Assembly (NCBI GenBank): GCA_003415625.1 | Contig: PYIU01000005.1 | Location: 1,121,001-1,185,000 of the forward strand | DNA from: Aquanectria penicillioides | Lineage: Eukaryota; Ascomycota; Sordariomycetes; Hypocreales; Nectriaceae | DNA: 64,000 nucleotides | Direction: 5' to 3' | Part shown: piece by piece, positions 1 through 10,206 of the stretch | Layout: every line of letters starts with the position of its first letter | Numbering within the stretch: the first letter of the stretch is position 1 | Notes under the pieces: model-generated | Database searches by the model: none | Told to the model about the DNA's origin: nothing | Seen by the model: the letters and a program-made list of their open reading frames with translations, nothing else | Translations under genes and position numbers: made by a program

Positions 1-644
1 TCATACAAGTTATGAGTGGTATACAACGTAACGGAGAAAAGGCCATGAACAGTGACGGTGAAAATCCATTGAATGATGCTACCTGAGCCGTCACGATGAC
101 ATTCTAATCAGGTAGCAGGCATAAACCCTGCTAGATCCCGACTTGTTCGCATCTTTGAGTCGGTTCACTGTAGCCCCCACACTGTTGGTCGTACTTTTAC
201 CATTAGATACCATATCTGATTACTATGTGATCGAACGTGATCTCTAAAAGCTATACCACTTGTCGTGTAAGTTAAAACTCGGGACTTCGGGCTATCTGTC
301 AGCGACATTTGACAACGAGTGGCCTGACAAACTCCCCAAACCGCCGCCATCTGTACAACTATCATCACCTTTAGAGAGCATGTCCTATCGTAGTATAAAT
401 TTCATATTTTAATCTCTAATCCATAGGTGTCCCAGATCATGGGTCATGATGCATAGATGCTCAAGCCTCTACTCCGATTTTACACCTACATTATGGTTCC
501 CCACATGGTAGCATCTCACCCGGATATGCAGGTCGTCTATGGGTTGCTGCAACTGCATAACTCGGCACCAGAACCGGGAAAGTCATACCCGGTACCCGGT
601 CGAAGCACTCCCCTCCAGGCCACTCAGCCACGAGTTCACAGCTT
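1..644. other. Intergenic, left edge, no gene seen
   Basis: The only open frames here are short, lack homology that I recognise and have no plausible splice structure. The right part probably holds the 3' UTR of the homoserine kinase gene that ends at 645. The left edge may belong to a gene outside the window, but nothing coding can be supported. Confidence 0.5.
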
Positions 645-1858
645 TCATCGGATAACCTGGGTACCCTCAGCGGGCTCCAACACCTTCCACTGGCAGTCCA
701 AGTTCTTGTTCTCATTGAACTCCCTCAGCTTGGCAATGATCTTGTTGGCAATCTCCTCGAAGTTATGAGTGGCGAGGGCCAAAATGGTGGGGCCGGCACC
801 GGACAAGCAGACACCCAAGAAACCGGGCTCAGACTTGGGAGACATGGACTCAACAATCTCAGTGAGACCAGGAATCAGTGTCTGCCGGTAGGGCTGGTGA
901 ATCTTGTCCTGCATGGCGAGGTGGATGAGCTCAGGGTCGGGGGGCGATTGCCCCAGGGCAACGGGCAGCAGCGCAATGCGCTGCAAGTTGAATGTCTACA
1001 ACTCGGAGTTAGATGCATCAGTCCGAACAAACGAGGGCATTGACGGCCTGAAACTTACCACATCAACTCGAGGGTACTTCTCAGGGAGCACCTCACGAGC
1101 CCGATGGGTGGGGACCTGGAAGTCAGGGATGATGGCAACGGCCTTGATCTCCTTGGCCCAGGGGAACTTGATGTGGTGTCCAATTCCGTGAGGGGGCTCC
1201 GGGGGCCTCTTGCCGGTGTCCTCACCTCCAGCTGGTGCGGGGAGGACTTCACTAAGGGGGATCTCTGTCCTGGCAGTGTCCTCAGGAGTCAAGGGCTTCA
1301 GGTAAGTTCCAACAAACCCACCGTACAAGGCAGCTCCGACATTGTCAGGATGTCTCTCTGTGGGGTGATGTTAGTTTCCTCGGCGGGGTTTTGTTTGCCC
1401 AAGATAAGGAAGATGAGATGAGGTATTGACGAACCAATCATGAGACAATAATCGAAGAGTCTGTCAATGTCGAGATCCTTCAGACCACCGACCTCTTTAC
1501 CTAGGACGACACCAGCGACGACGGCAGCACCAGAGCTGCCGAGACCACGGCCGAGGGGAATGGGGTTCTTGATGTGGACATGGGTCTCGACGGGGAAATC
1601 ACGCTGGTCGTGGCAGCGGAGGACGTAGAGAGCTACACGGGTGATGAGGTTTATCTGGGGATCGAGGCTGATGTCGGAAGAGCCCTCGCCTTGGCCCTCG
1701 TAGGTGATCTTGCAGTTCAGGGGGAGGTCGGACTTGGTCTTGGAGCGGTCGATGGTGACGTGCAACTCGAGGTAGACGGAGAGGGCGAGTCCGATAACAT
1801 CGAAGCCCGGGCCGATGTTGGCGCTGGAGCAGGGTGTCTTGATAACGAAGGACTCCAT
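645..1858 (-). CDS. THR1: Homoserine kinase (GHMP kinase family)
   Basis: Phosphorylates L-homoserine to O-phosphohomoserine with ATP, the step before threonine synthase, in the cytosol. Three exons join cleanly: 1858-1435, 1357-1059 and 995-645, with introns of 77 nt (1358-1434) and 63 nt (996-1058). The spliced frame encodes 357 residues, the same length as the yeast enzyme. The GHMP ATP loop PLGRGLGSSGAA is at about residues 101-112. The exon 1/2 junction restores the conserved IERHPDNVGAA block, and the C-terminal GHMP motif reads CLSGAGPTILALA. The start is the first ATG, which leads directly into the conserved N-terminal strand and SSANIGPGFD. Two TGAGTAA-type sites lie about 200 nt upstream, which would fit general amino-acid control. 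Confidence 0.96.
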
Positions 1859-2060
1859 GACTGTGGTTGAAACAGTAGGGAATCAATCGAGGGAGGAAGA
1901 CCTGCGGCGTAAGGAGTTCGAGGGTGCTGGAAGAGGCGGTGATTGTCCACGGAGCCGGTTGCCAATGGCGCAATTGAGGCTAAGATTTGAGGTTTCCGGG
2001 TCCCAGGATCCCTTGGAGAGAAGTTTGCGCGGCAAATGACTTGCTCATCGTTGGGGCGCC

Positions 2061-2082
2061 TGAGTAACAGGTTACTTACTCA
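2061..2082. promoter_or_regulatory. Inverted pair of Gcn4/CPC1-like sites upstream of THR1
   Basis: TGAGTAA at 2061-2067 and TTACTCA at 2076-2082 form an inverted repeat with an 8-nt spacer, about 205-225 nt upstream of the THR1 start. Each is one base from the TGAGTCA/TGACTCA element bound by Gcn4 (CPC1 in filamentous fungi), and THR1 is a general-control target in yeast. Binding is inference. Confidence 0.4.
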
Positions 2083-4529
2083 CACTTTGGTTAGCCGATG
2101 ACGGAGACGGTGGCTCCAAAAAGCAAAAGCCCTGCCGGCGGGGTAATTTCTGTGCTGCTGCGGTAGTGCTATAGTGCAGTGGTGCAGTGGTGCCCCTCCT
2201 TCCCTGACCGTCCTCTCATGACCAAAGGGTAGCGGGGTTATATTGACGTTCCCTCTTATTGGCTGGCCACTAGCCTCAACTAGACGTGTCTTTTTTTTCA
2301 GGTGCTAAATTCGGCAGCAGAGAGCTCTTCCTCATCGGATGATCGGCCGGCACCTGCCTTTCCAACATCCAGTGAGGCCTTGATGTCTGTTCCGCCAGGG
2401 GTGACGTTTTTCCTCCAACGCTTTTTGAAGGGTCCAAACAATGAAGCAAATGCCCGTCGCTCACCAACCCGTCGGAGACCCACCTTGATTTCTCTGTGCT
2501 GGCTTCGTCAGTCACCCTCTGTTTCCCCCCTGTCTGATGTGCACAGCATTTTTCCACTGGGAAAATGTGCTAGAGGCCGACGATGCGAAGGTGGCTGACC
2601 CACGCCATGTGTCGCACAGCGTCCTCTGCTATGCACAAGTAGGCCGAGATGCGGGTGACAGCGGCACTGGCACCAGCCCGTCGGAACTCGCATAGCCAAC
2701 AATTTGGGAAATTGGAAGAGGCGATTGAAGTAAGCGGGAAGCTGAGAAGGTTTTTGTTTTCCTTCAAAGAAAGAAAACATTGGATGTTTGGTGAGGAAAT
2801 CGTAAACGTAACGTTACTGGATCGACAAAGTGCCCCAGTGTTCAAGTACCTCCACAGTAGCAAGAGAGATGGAGACTGCAAGCCCGTCGGCGTAAATCAA
2901 GGTAATTAAACTCCCTGCCAGCGCATACTGTCTACCCATGTTGAAAGAGCAAACATGAGACACCGTTGAGGGTAACTGGAGCATCTATCTATTTTCATGC
3001 CTGTGGACGGAGCCCAACATCCTAAATATCCCCCATGCACCCATGCAATGCTATTTTCCCGGTGTTGGACTAGTCTAGTCACGGTACCTGGGCGGCCAAA
3101 TCTCCTGGCAACGGCACTTGGTGAGAGGCTGACAAAATGTCGCACAGACAAAACACAGCAGAGCCCACACAATCCAAAAATAGACACTGCCTCTCGCCAT
3201 ATGATGTCAACAACAGTTAAACACGTGGGATGGCTCTGCCTAGTGCAGCTGCAGCAGCACGCTCAGACAAACATGCTCGCTTCGTTTTAATGAACGTTTG
3301 CCTGAACTATCGTCTCGTACCCATTGCCGGAACCCAACAGCTGCAACGTTTTCTTCAATCTGGATCCTGGTCCGTGAAGCTTAACGCCGACCGCAATTCC
3401 TGCCAGATGCCCGCAACTCCTCAAGGTCCTTTGTTTACGTTGCCAATGAGACAATAGTGGGCAGCATTTCTCGTGTTTGACTAAGAGTGCAGCATTGAAA
3501 CTTCTCGATTTGGTCATGATCCTCCTCGGAGTCCCATAAGCATCTGAGCCTCATCATGCCTGCTACGACTTACGCTTTCGAGGGTCCCACGGAACATTTT
3601 CCCCAGCCCGCCGTCAGACAGCACTGCCCGATTCAGATGCTGCAAGACCACGTCGAGTAAACAATCGTCATCGTCATCATCGCACAGCTCAAGATACACT
3701 TTGCTGGAATTTCACTATTGGGACTTCTCGGAGAATCACCAAAGGTCTTCCGTCGTGGGGTTCTGCGTGCCATTTCCACAGTGCATGGCATGAAATACGA
3801 ACTCTTCGTGCAGCCGGACGCTAGAGCTCGTCAATCGCCCCTAGCGACTTGGCGGTGAGGTCATAATTCCCCAGGCCACAAGCAAGATCCCTCCTACCAA
3901 GTATGTGGGATCTAGCTGGGGTTCCGGAGAAGCTTCTGAAGCTCAACGAACAATGTTCCGATGGCTCTACGGATACTGCTCGCCTTTGAGGCCCGGGCGT
4001 GCCGGGGTGGGGCGGGTCGCCACGTCCGTGGAGCTTCACGGTGTCGGGGGCTGACAGGAAATACGAGGGAGACTAGGGAGACTACCCCACAGTGCCGGAC
4101 CTAATGGATGGGGTGGCAAGGGCCTGATCAGGCGGGCCAAAAAACATCGTGGACTGATGGGGTAACAGTCTGGAGATGGAGGGCCGGGAAAAACACAGAG
4201 CTAGGGCTCCATAGTCGATGGCCCGGCTACGACGCAAATAGATCCTTGCAGTGCATTGTGCAGGTCAACCAAACCGTCTGCCCAGCGACCCTTCCCGATC
4301 CAGCAACAATAAGGAGCCTAGCTGATCGATCCTCCGGCCGGAGTCCGGCGTCTGACACTATTCGGGGAAATGGCCCAGCCTCACTGGTACGTAGGCGTAG
4401 TGTAGTGTAGTGCAGTGTGTGGAGTGAGAGATCAGCAATGGCTCGTGATGAGGAGGGGATATGCATGCTTGTTTTGAAGTTTACGAGAAACCATGATAAT
4501 CTACTACACTGCCATTGCCGTCATCCAAG
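2083..4529. other. Intergenic, 2.4 kb, no gene seen
   Basis: Separates THR1 from the cerato-platanin gene, which transcribe away from each other, so both promoters should lie here. Open frames on both strands are short, overlap one another and show no recognisable domain. Near 4392-4420 there is a small imperfect GTAGT/GTGCAGT repeat, and near 2164-2190 a similar GTGCAGTG repeat. No RNA gene was recognised. Confidence 0.5.
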
Positions 4530-4536
4530 TATAAAG
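4530..4536 (+). promoter_or_regulatory. TATA box of the cerato-platanin gene
   Basis: TATAAAG lies 137-143 nt upstream of the ATG at 4673, with a CA-rich leader between them (several CATCA/ACATCA runs). This is the usual arrangement of a highly expressed fungal secreted-protein gene. The call rests on sequence and spacing only. Confidence 0.55.
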
Positions 4537-4672
4537 AGGACCCGATAGTCTGCTCAACTGCTTTCCAGATCATCATCACACAAGCTCATTGACTCAAGCA
4601 TCCTAGCATTTAACAGCCGCAAACACTCATCACCCCTGTCTCCAATCTTCAAACAACATCAATACAGCAATC

Positions 4673-5156
4673 ATGCAGTTCTCCAGCATCCTCTCCATCT
4701 TCACCCTCGCCGCTGCCGCCTCGGCCGCTTCTGGTAAGTCCCCTATTTCACCTCCTCAATATCATGAAGCCTCGCTTACTGACAAAAAAAAAACTAGTCT
4801 CCTACGACACTGGTTACGATGATGCCTCCCGCTCCCTGACAGCCGTCTCTTGCTCCGACGGTGCCAACGGTCTCATGACGAAGAACCCCAGCTGGACCAC
4901 CCAGGGCAGCCTCCCCAAGTTCCCATACATTGGCGGCAGTGATGCCATTGCTGGCTGGAACTCTCCCAACTGCGGTGCCTGCTACCAGGTTACCTACAAC
5001 GGAAAGAGCATCACCATTCTCGCCATCGACCACGCTGCTTCTGGCCTCAACATTGGTCTTGCCGCCATGAACGACCTCACCAACGGTCAGGCCAGCCAGC
5101 TTGGCCGCGTCGACGCCACTGTCACTTCTGTCGCCGCTAGCAACTGCGGTCTGTAA
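4673..5156 (+). CDS. Cerato-platanin family secreted protein
   Basis: Two exons, 4673-4733 and 4798-5156, with a 64-nt intron inside the end of the signal peptide region; the product is 139 residues. Residues 1 to about 18 are a signal peptide ([10 protein letters not shown], then an alanine-rich stretch), giving a mature start near VSYDTGYD. The mature part is typical of the family: [41 protein letters not shown] and terminal NCGL, with four cysteines expected to form two disulfides. Members are small, wall-associated or secreted, expansin-like proteins. They bind chitin oligomers, and many act as elicitors or weak phytotoxins on plants (Epl1/Sm1 in Trichoderma). The role in this fungus is inference. 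No lesion is seen. Confidence 0.96.
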
Positions 5157-5643
5157 ACGACGTCTTTACGAAATCATGATGGAATACGTTGGATGGACTT
5201 TGGGATCACACTTGTTCAATTCTCTCCTTAAATCTTTAATATGCATAGAATGGCGTTCTTAGACTACCACGAATGATCACGCTGGATCAACATAGACTCT
5301 ACATCAATCAATTATCACTAGTTACTGGGTTATGCCTAGTATCAGAATAACAAACTTGCTTCATCTATGACCAATAACTTCGAGTGAATGTGATGTCTAG
5401 ACATTTCCACCTTTCATGTGAGGCACGAACTTGCGGTCTCAGCGAGGTCCTCAGCGAAGCGAAATCCTAAATCTGATGCAATCCGTTTCGTGACTTTCAT
5501 TTTGTGATTTAATTGTACAATAATCGCCGTTCAGAATTCCATGGCAGGTGGCCTTGCTATGTTTAGGACCTTGATTCTAAATGAAAAGTCCATTCAAGTC
5601 CTGACCAACCTTTTGCGCTGTTTCAATGATATCTGGACGTGGT
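5157..5643. other. Intergenic between convergent genes
   Basis: AT-leaning sequence holding the expected 3' ends of the cerato-platanin gene and of the broken gene on the other strand. Nothing else is recognised. Confidence 0.5.
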
Positions 5644-6573
5644 TTACTGCCTCGCGATACTTCGCCTTGTTCTTCGAGAGATCGGGCTGGGTGACCGCTC
5701 TTGTGCAAGTGAAATATCGCATCGGTCATCTATAGTAGCGCTTTCAGACCTGCCATTCATTCTTATACTCAAGTGCTGCATGGATGGCGGCGTTGTGATG
5801 ACATCGGGAGGGAGTGATAGTGTCGAGCTTGAGCCGCTGCTGCTGCGACTGGGTAATAGGGGAATGTCATCCCCGAAACCCTGATATTTTGGCGTTAAAG
5901 GCCCATCTAGCTCCATCGAAGGATACAAGTAAGGAAACCAATCTGCGTGGGCTGCGTTACCCAAGCTGGTAGGGCTTTGGGCAGGTTCCTTGTCTTCATC
6001 TTTCAATACTTAGGATATCAGCCTTTCATACGACACAATGCTTCAGCACTTACCTTCATCTTCACCAGCCGTACTAAGCCACATGATATATTCAACCACT
6101 TCGACCCGAGAGGCAAATTTCTCATAGCTCAAGCCCTGCTCCAAACCTGTTGGTGGGAACCGAATTTCGGACGGTGCCTTGAACCCCCAATAGCATCTCT
6201 GCCTTCAACAAGTACCATGGCAAAATCGATAAAACGGTCAAACATGGCCATTTCACCTTTGAATACGACACAGTTCCCTTCAGAATACTATCCCATGAAG
6301 TTCATGGCGTCTGGGTTTGAGGTCTTGCTGATGTGGAGTTCAGTGACTTCCTTGGTCTTAGAGTCGCGGCTGTACTCGACAGTGAGATCTGACGGTGGGA
6401 TCAGCTCCAGAGTAGGGGGTACGACTGGATCGCCTGAAAGAATTCTGCCTTGGAGATAGGCTTGATATGCTATTTCAAGGACCTCATGTCGAGCCTTGTT
6501 GACTGTAGAAAGCGGATCTGGAGACAAGAGCAAAATATCATTAGCATCATTGTCGCCACCCGCCGAAGACATT
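5644..6573 (-). pseudogene. Unknown protein gene, apparently broken (in-frame stop and frameshift)
   Basis: I do not recognise the family. The reading frame starts at the ATG at 6573 (MSSAGGDNDANDILLLSPDP) and runs to MNFMG, where a TAG stops it at 6288-6290. The same frame then stays open for about 40 codons (YSEGNCVVFKGEMAMFDRF onward). At the five-C run near 6184-6188 (+ strand) it must shift by one base to continue as FKAPSEIRFPPTGLEQ and beyond. A good 54-nt intron follows (6000-6053, GTAAGTG..AAAG), then a last exon to 5644 with a serine-rich, acidic, probably disordered tail. The correct splice near the 3' end argues that this was a real gene of roughly 290 residues. The two lesions could be true decay or base-calling errors. 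No introns with good borders remove both. Confidence 0.5.
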
Positions 6574-7933
6574 TTGACTAAATGAATCCTGACAGCACGC
6601 GAGAAAACTGATGCGACGACTTTGAGACTAACCAAGGACGAAAGAGCGCGGGATGTTTGAAGGAGATGTGGAAATGAAATGGATCAAGGCTTTGTCATGC
6701 GTCGTGAATGAGAGCAGACAGGTGGGAAACAGCAGATAGCCGTGGCAGCTGCCTCACACTGCCAGGCACTTCCCAAGCAGCCACTCCAGCAACGGCAGAC
6801 ACCTAAGGCACCAGCTCTCCGTAAGTTGTCGCCATATACGAGAAGTTCCCATTCTTTGTGTCGAAACATTGCAGAGTAAGCTCTCGCATGCAACGCTGCC
6901 ACTCCTTGCGAGCCTTTCGGCTGGGGCTAGCGACCTAGGCTAAGACACGACAAATCTCGCCCTTCCCAAGGCGGCTCCTCGCGTTTTCCCAGACACCCTG
7001 ACAAACAAAGTCTGCCAGCCACACGACGTCCATGTCATCCTTGGGAGATGATACTCAACTAAGGGAGGGAAAAAAGAAAAGAAAAAAAGCAACACACCCT
7101 ACGCAAGCGGATGACGAAGAGACTGCTCCGGGTCCCGAGGCCATGGTACTCTCCCCACGGGGAGTCTGGACTAATCGGTATCACTAATCGGTTTTCCTGA
7201 TGAAACTTCGCCAGTGACATCAAAGCCCGTTGATAATCGGGTTTCAGTTGCCACGAGGTCCATGAACAAGCTGAAGTTCTAGGCCGGGCTGGAATGGCGT
7301 GCAGTCAACACACACACTACCCAGATCCAACTATTTGGGCACCGATTTTCCAATGCAACCCTGCGGCGAGAGACGTTTCCTTGTGGCCTCAAAAAACTCC
7401 TTGTCATGCAAGTGTAGCCCGGGGTAACATTCCAAGCCACCTTCTTGCCCAGGCTGACACAGACTGCAGAAAAGGTGTGCCGGCTGAAAATTTGGTTGGG
7501 CAATGCGAACAAACCTGGTCCATGTCGGGGACGGGCCCGCATGATGAACCCGGAATCGGATCCCAATAGCCGCTACTCACGGGACTGTTTTATTGAGTTT
7601 TTTTCTTCTTCTAAAAGAAAAAGCAAGGAACGGATCGAAGGCCATGATCGAGTGTTTGCATGACTTAATCCAACTTTGGAAGATAAGCTTCGAATCAGTG
7701 GCGTCCTCTCCGATCTGCCGAAGTTAGCGTTATGCGTGGGACAGCGCAACGTGGGGCCCTCGTCATCGGTTTTGTTGGTACTCTGCATCCTCTAACCCGA
7801 ACACTCATATCATTGCTCCTTGAGAGGGTCATTGCTCCTTGAGGCGGTCGGGAAAATTGCTCCATCGAACGACTCGGTGAGTCTTGGGTCAAATCTGATA
7901 CACAGGTGAACGTCGCTCTGTCATCTCCTCAAC
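6574..7933. other. Intergenic, 1.36 kb, no gene seen
   Basis: Lies between two genes that diverge, so it should hold both promoters. It contains an A-rich run near 7070-7090 and short overlapping open frames without recognisable domains. Nothing else is supported. Confidence 0.5.
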
Positions 7934-9334
7934 ATGGAGTCAAATTCGGCCACAACCGAGGTGCCTACCTCGCCACTCATCCAACGTCTCCCAAACGAAC
8001 TTCTGGTTCAAATTTTCAGTTTTGTCGACTCACCTTCAACTGTACATGAGACCCTGCGTGAGGACCCGGTGAAGATCGCTCGGCCTATTGATGCCCGAAC
8101 CGACACTCCCATCAAGAATGCCTCACTCGTCTGTCGCCTCTGGAGGCAGTCGGTCCTGCAACTTCTCTTCCGTCATGTTGTTTGGTCCTTTCAGCGGTTT
8201 TACAAACCAAAGCAAGGTGATATCGCATCACAAATCCCAATCCTAGACTTTTTACAACGTAACGATCTGTCAAGGGATGTCGAGAGCTTCACCATCCTCA
8301 TCGATCCCCCGACGGAAGCAGGAGGCTTCAGATACCACGAAGGGCAATATTGGGGTCTTTTGCCGCCTGAAGGCTGCCCCCCTCAGCCTCCAAAGACCTG
8401 GAATGTCCTTTGGTCTGTTGTTTCCTCCGAGTCACAACAATTTTCATCGACCCAGCGTCCCGCGTCCTCCGACGGACTGAGCGCCAGGGAATCAAACGCA
8501 TCGCCTGCACGACTTTGGGACAACAACTGGCTATGGCACACCATCTTTGGGCAGCTTGATCCTCTTCGAATCACTTTGATCGGCTCCGCGGATATCATTT
8601 CATCACTTCTCAGTCGGAGTGTTGACATGACGAGCGAGTGGGCTTTCAACAACCAATATCACATTTTGTCACTTGCACGGACATCCCGTTCTATGGCACA
8701 CCCTGGTGATTTAGCCGGAGCATTCGGTCTTTTGCCGTCCCACGATCAAGAAAAATCTGCAAACGCGATCCCTAGTGATTTGATGAGTATTCGGGACTGG
8801 ACCTCTCTTCTCATCAATGAAGGGTCATTTGTTCCCGTGTACTCGACTTACGAGTTCTTTCACTACTCACCTCCCACCCTGCTCCCAGTTGTTCTCAGTA
8901 CAACAGACTCATCTTTCAACCGTCTGCACAACACATTACACTCTTTCTCCTATGTCGGCATCTTCCCACTATCTCGGCATATTCGAGACATCGTGATTCC
9001 ATATTGCCCGCCGGTCGAACATTTCTACCTGCAGATCATGCCCAGATCACTCGACTTTTGGCAAAGTGGAAAGCTTGCTCACATCGACATTACCGACCTA
9101 TGGCTAGAGTGCGACACCGCGTACTCATTGATCATGCGCGAGGTTTTTGACCCGGAAGCAGACCCTGGCTTGAAGAGCCTCCAAGTGTTTGAGAGCGGCG
9201 ACGCCGCTACCGAAGAGGCTTGGAACATGGCGATGCAGTATGTCCAAATACACGGACTCCGTGGCTGGAAAATGAAGCGGGACGGCTACTTTGTGAGACA
9301 GACTGCGGATAAGCGGTTTGGGGCGCCGGTTTGA
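7934..9334 (+). CDS. F-box protein, function unknown
   Basis: A single uninterrupted frame of 466 codons beginning MESNSATTEV. An F-box-like segment spans about residues 15-75: IQRLPNELLVQIFSFVD, then, after a charged insert, NASLVCRLWRQSVLQLLFRHVVW. F-box proteins bind Skp1 and recruit substrates to SCF ubiquitin ligases. The remaining 390 residues contain no repeat (no LRR, WD40 or kelch) that I can identify, so the substrate is unknown. The family is large and fast-evolving in filamentous ascomycetes. The start codon follows a short CA-rich leader (TCATCTCCTCAAC). The stop is only 16 nt before a tRNA gene on the same strand, so the mRNA 3' end probably overlaps the tRNA. Confidence 0.85.
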   Translation: MESNSATTEVPTSPLIQRLPNELLVQIFSFVDSPSTVHETLREDPVKIARPIDARTDTPIKNASLVCRLWRQSVLQLLFRHVVWSFQRFYKPKQGDIASQIPILDFLQRNDLSRDVESFTILIDPPTEAGGFRYHEGQYWGLLPPEGCPPQPPKTWNVLWSVVSSESQQFSSTQRPASSDGLSARESNASPARLWDNNWLWHTIFGQLDPLRITLIGSADIISSLLSRSVDMTSEWAFNNQYHILSLARTSRSMAHPGDLAGAFGLLPSHDQEKSANAIPSDLMSIRDWTSLLINEGSFVPVYSTYEFFHYSPPTLLPVVLSTTDSSFNRLHNTLHSFSYVGIFPLSRHIRDIVIPYCPPVEHFYLQIMPRSLDFWQSGKLAHIDITDLWLECDTAYSLIMREVFDPEADPGLKSLQVFESGDAATEEAWNMAMQYVQIHGLRGWKMKRDGYFVRQTADKRFGAPV

Positions 9335-9350
9335 ATAACAAGCTTAAGAA

Positions 9351-9447
9351 GCCCCGTTGGCTCAGTGGTAAAGCGTATCACTAGTAAGCGATTCAAACCC
9401 GTTTCCTCGAAATGATAAGATCACTGGTTCGATTCCAGTACGGGGCA
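9351..9447 (+). tRNA. tRNA-Thr (AGT anticodon) with intron
   Basis: The acceptor stem pairs GCCCCGT with ACGGGGC, followed by discriminator A. The anticodon loop CTAGTAA sits between TATCA and TGATA, with the anticodon AGT. An intron of about 25 nt interrupts the loop one base after the anticodon, the normal site. The A box (TGGCTCAGTGG) and B box (GGTTCGATTCC, about 9426-9436) are present. The T arm is ACTGG/CCAGT. The loop CTAGTAA matches the loop of yeast tRNA-Thr(AGT). Confidence 0.93.
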
Positions 9448-9472
9448 AGCTCAGATCCTCTTGACACCCTTC

Positions 9473-9487
9473 TTTTTGCATTTTTTT
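9473..9487 (+). terminator. Pol III terminator of the tRNA gene
   Basis: T5 at 9473-9477 and T7 at 9481-9487 begin 26 nt after the mature 3' end. They are the first T runs of four or more downstream, as expected for RNA polymerase III termination. Confidence 0.75.
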
Positions 9488-10206
9488 GCTCTACTCGGTT
9501 GTGGATCTTCATAACAATCAGGCAACATATATCATCAAGTTGGATGGAGTGTTTTGCTTACAGTAGGAGATGGCCGTCACGTGCGGTCACTCTGTGCTGC
9601 GCTCGCTACGTACCGCTTCCTTTTTGGGCAACTACCTATTTGGGTAGGTAGGACTCAGGGTATCAAATCAAGCATTAGACATTAGGATAGTCCTAGCTGG
9701 ATTTATTTATCAATAGACTGAATATCATCAGGCTTTTTAGAATTAGGATTATCTTATCACTGTGTCGATGCACATAATAAGTTTGGCCGTTTTGAGGATC
9801 AACATTTCAAACAGCCAGACGGCTCCGCTCAACACTGAGGACATGTTTCCGTAAGCAGGGCACGCACGTATGTATGGTCTGACTAGATAGTATGTATTCG
9901 CAGCATATGAATAACATAGCCACTGAGGCTCTATTGGATACGCTCGCCTTTGAACGCAAATCTACTCTTGGTCCCGTTCGACTGAACTAACACGAACACC
10001 AATAGAAAGCCTATGATAGATACTGAGGATGTGTATCCAAACCCAGTTCATAAGCAAGAAAATGCAAGCCAACATGAACTCCAACCCCAAAACAAAAATC
10101 ACGACATGTAACCCGGTTGCTTTCAACCTAACTGAGCCCTGTGCCATACATGTTGTATAAAAAAACAAAAACACGATTTTGAGTAAGATTAAGGAAGCAG
10201 ATGAAA
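9488..10206. other. Intergenic, no gene seen
   Basis: AT-rich sequence between the tRNA and the 3' end of the transporter gene. A short inverted repeat CTACCTATTTGGGTAGGTAG occurs near 9631-9650. No coding or RNA feature is otherwise supported. Confidence 0.5.
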
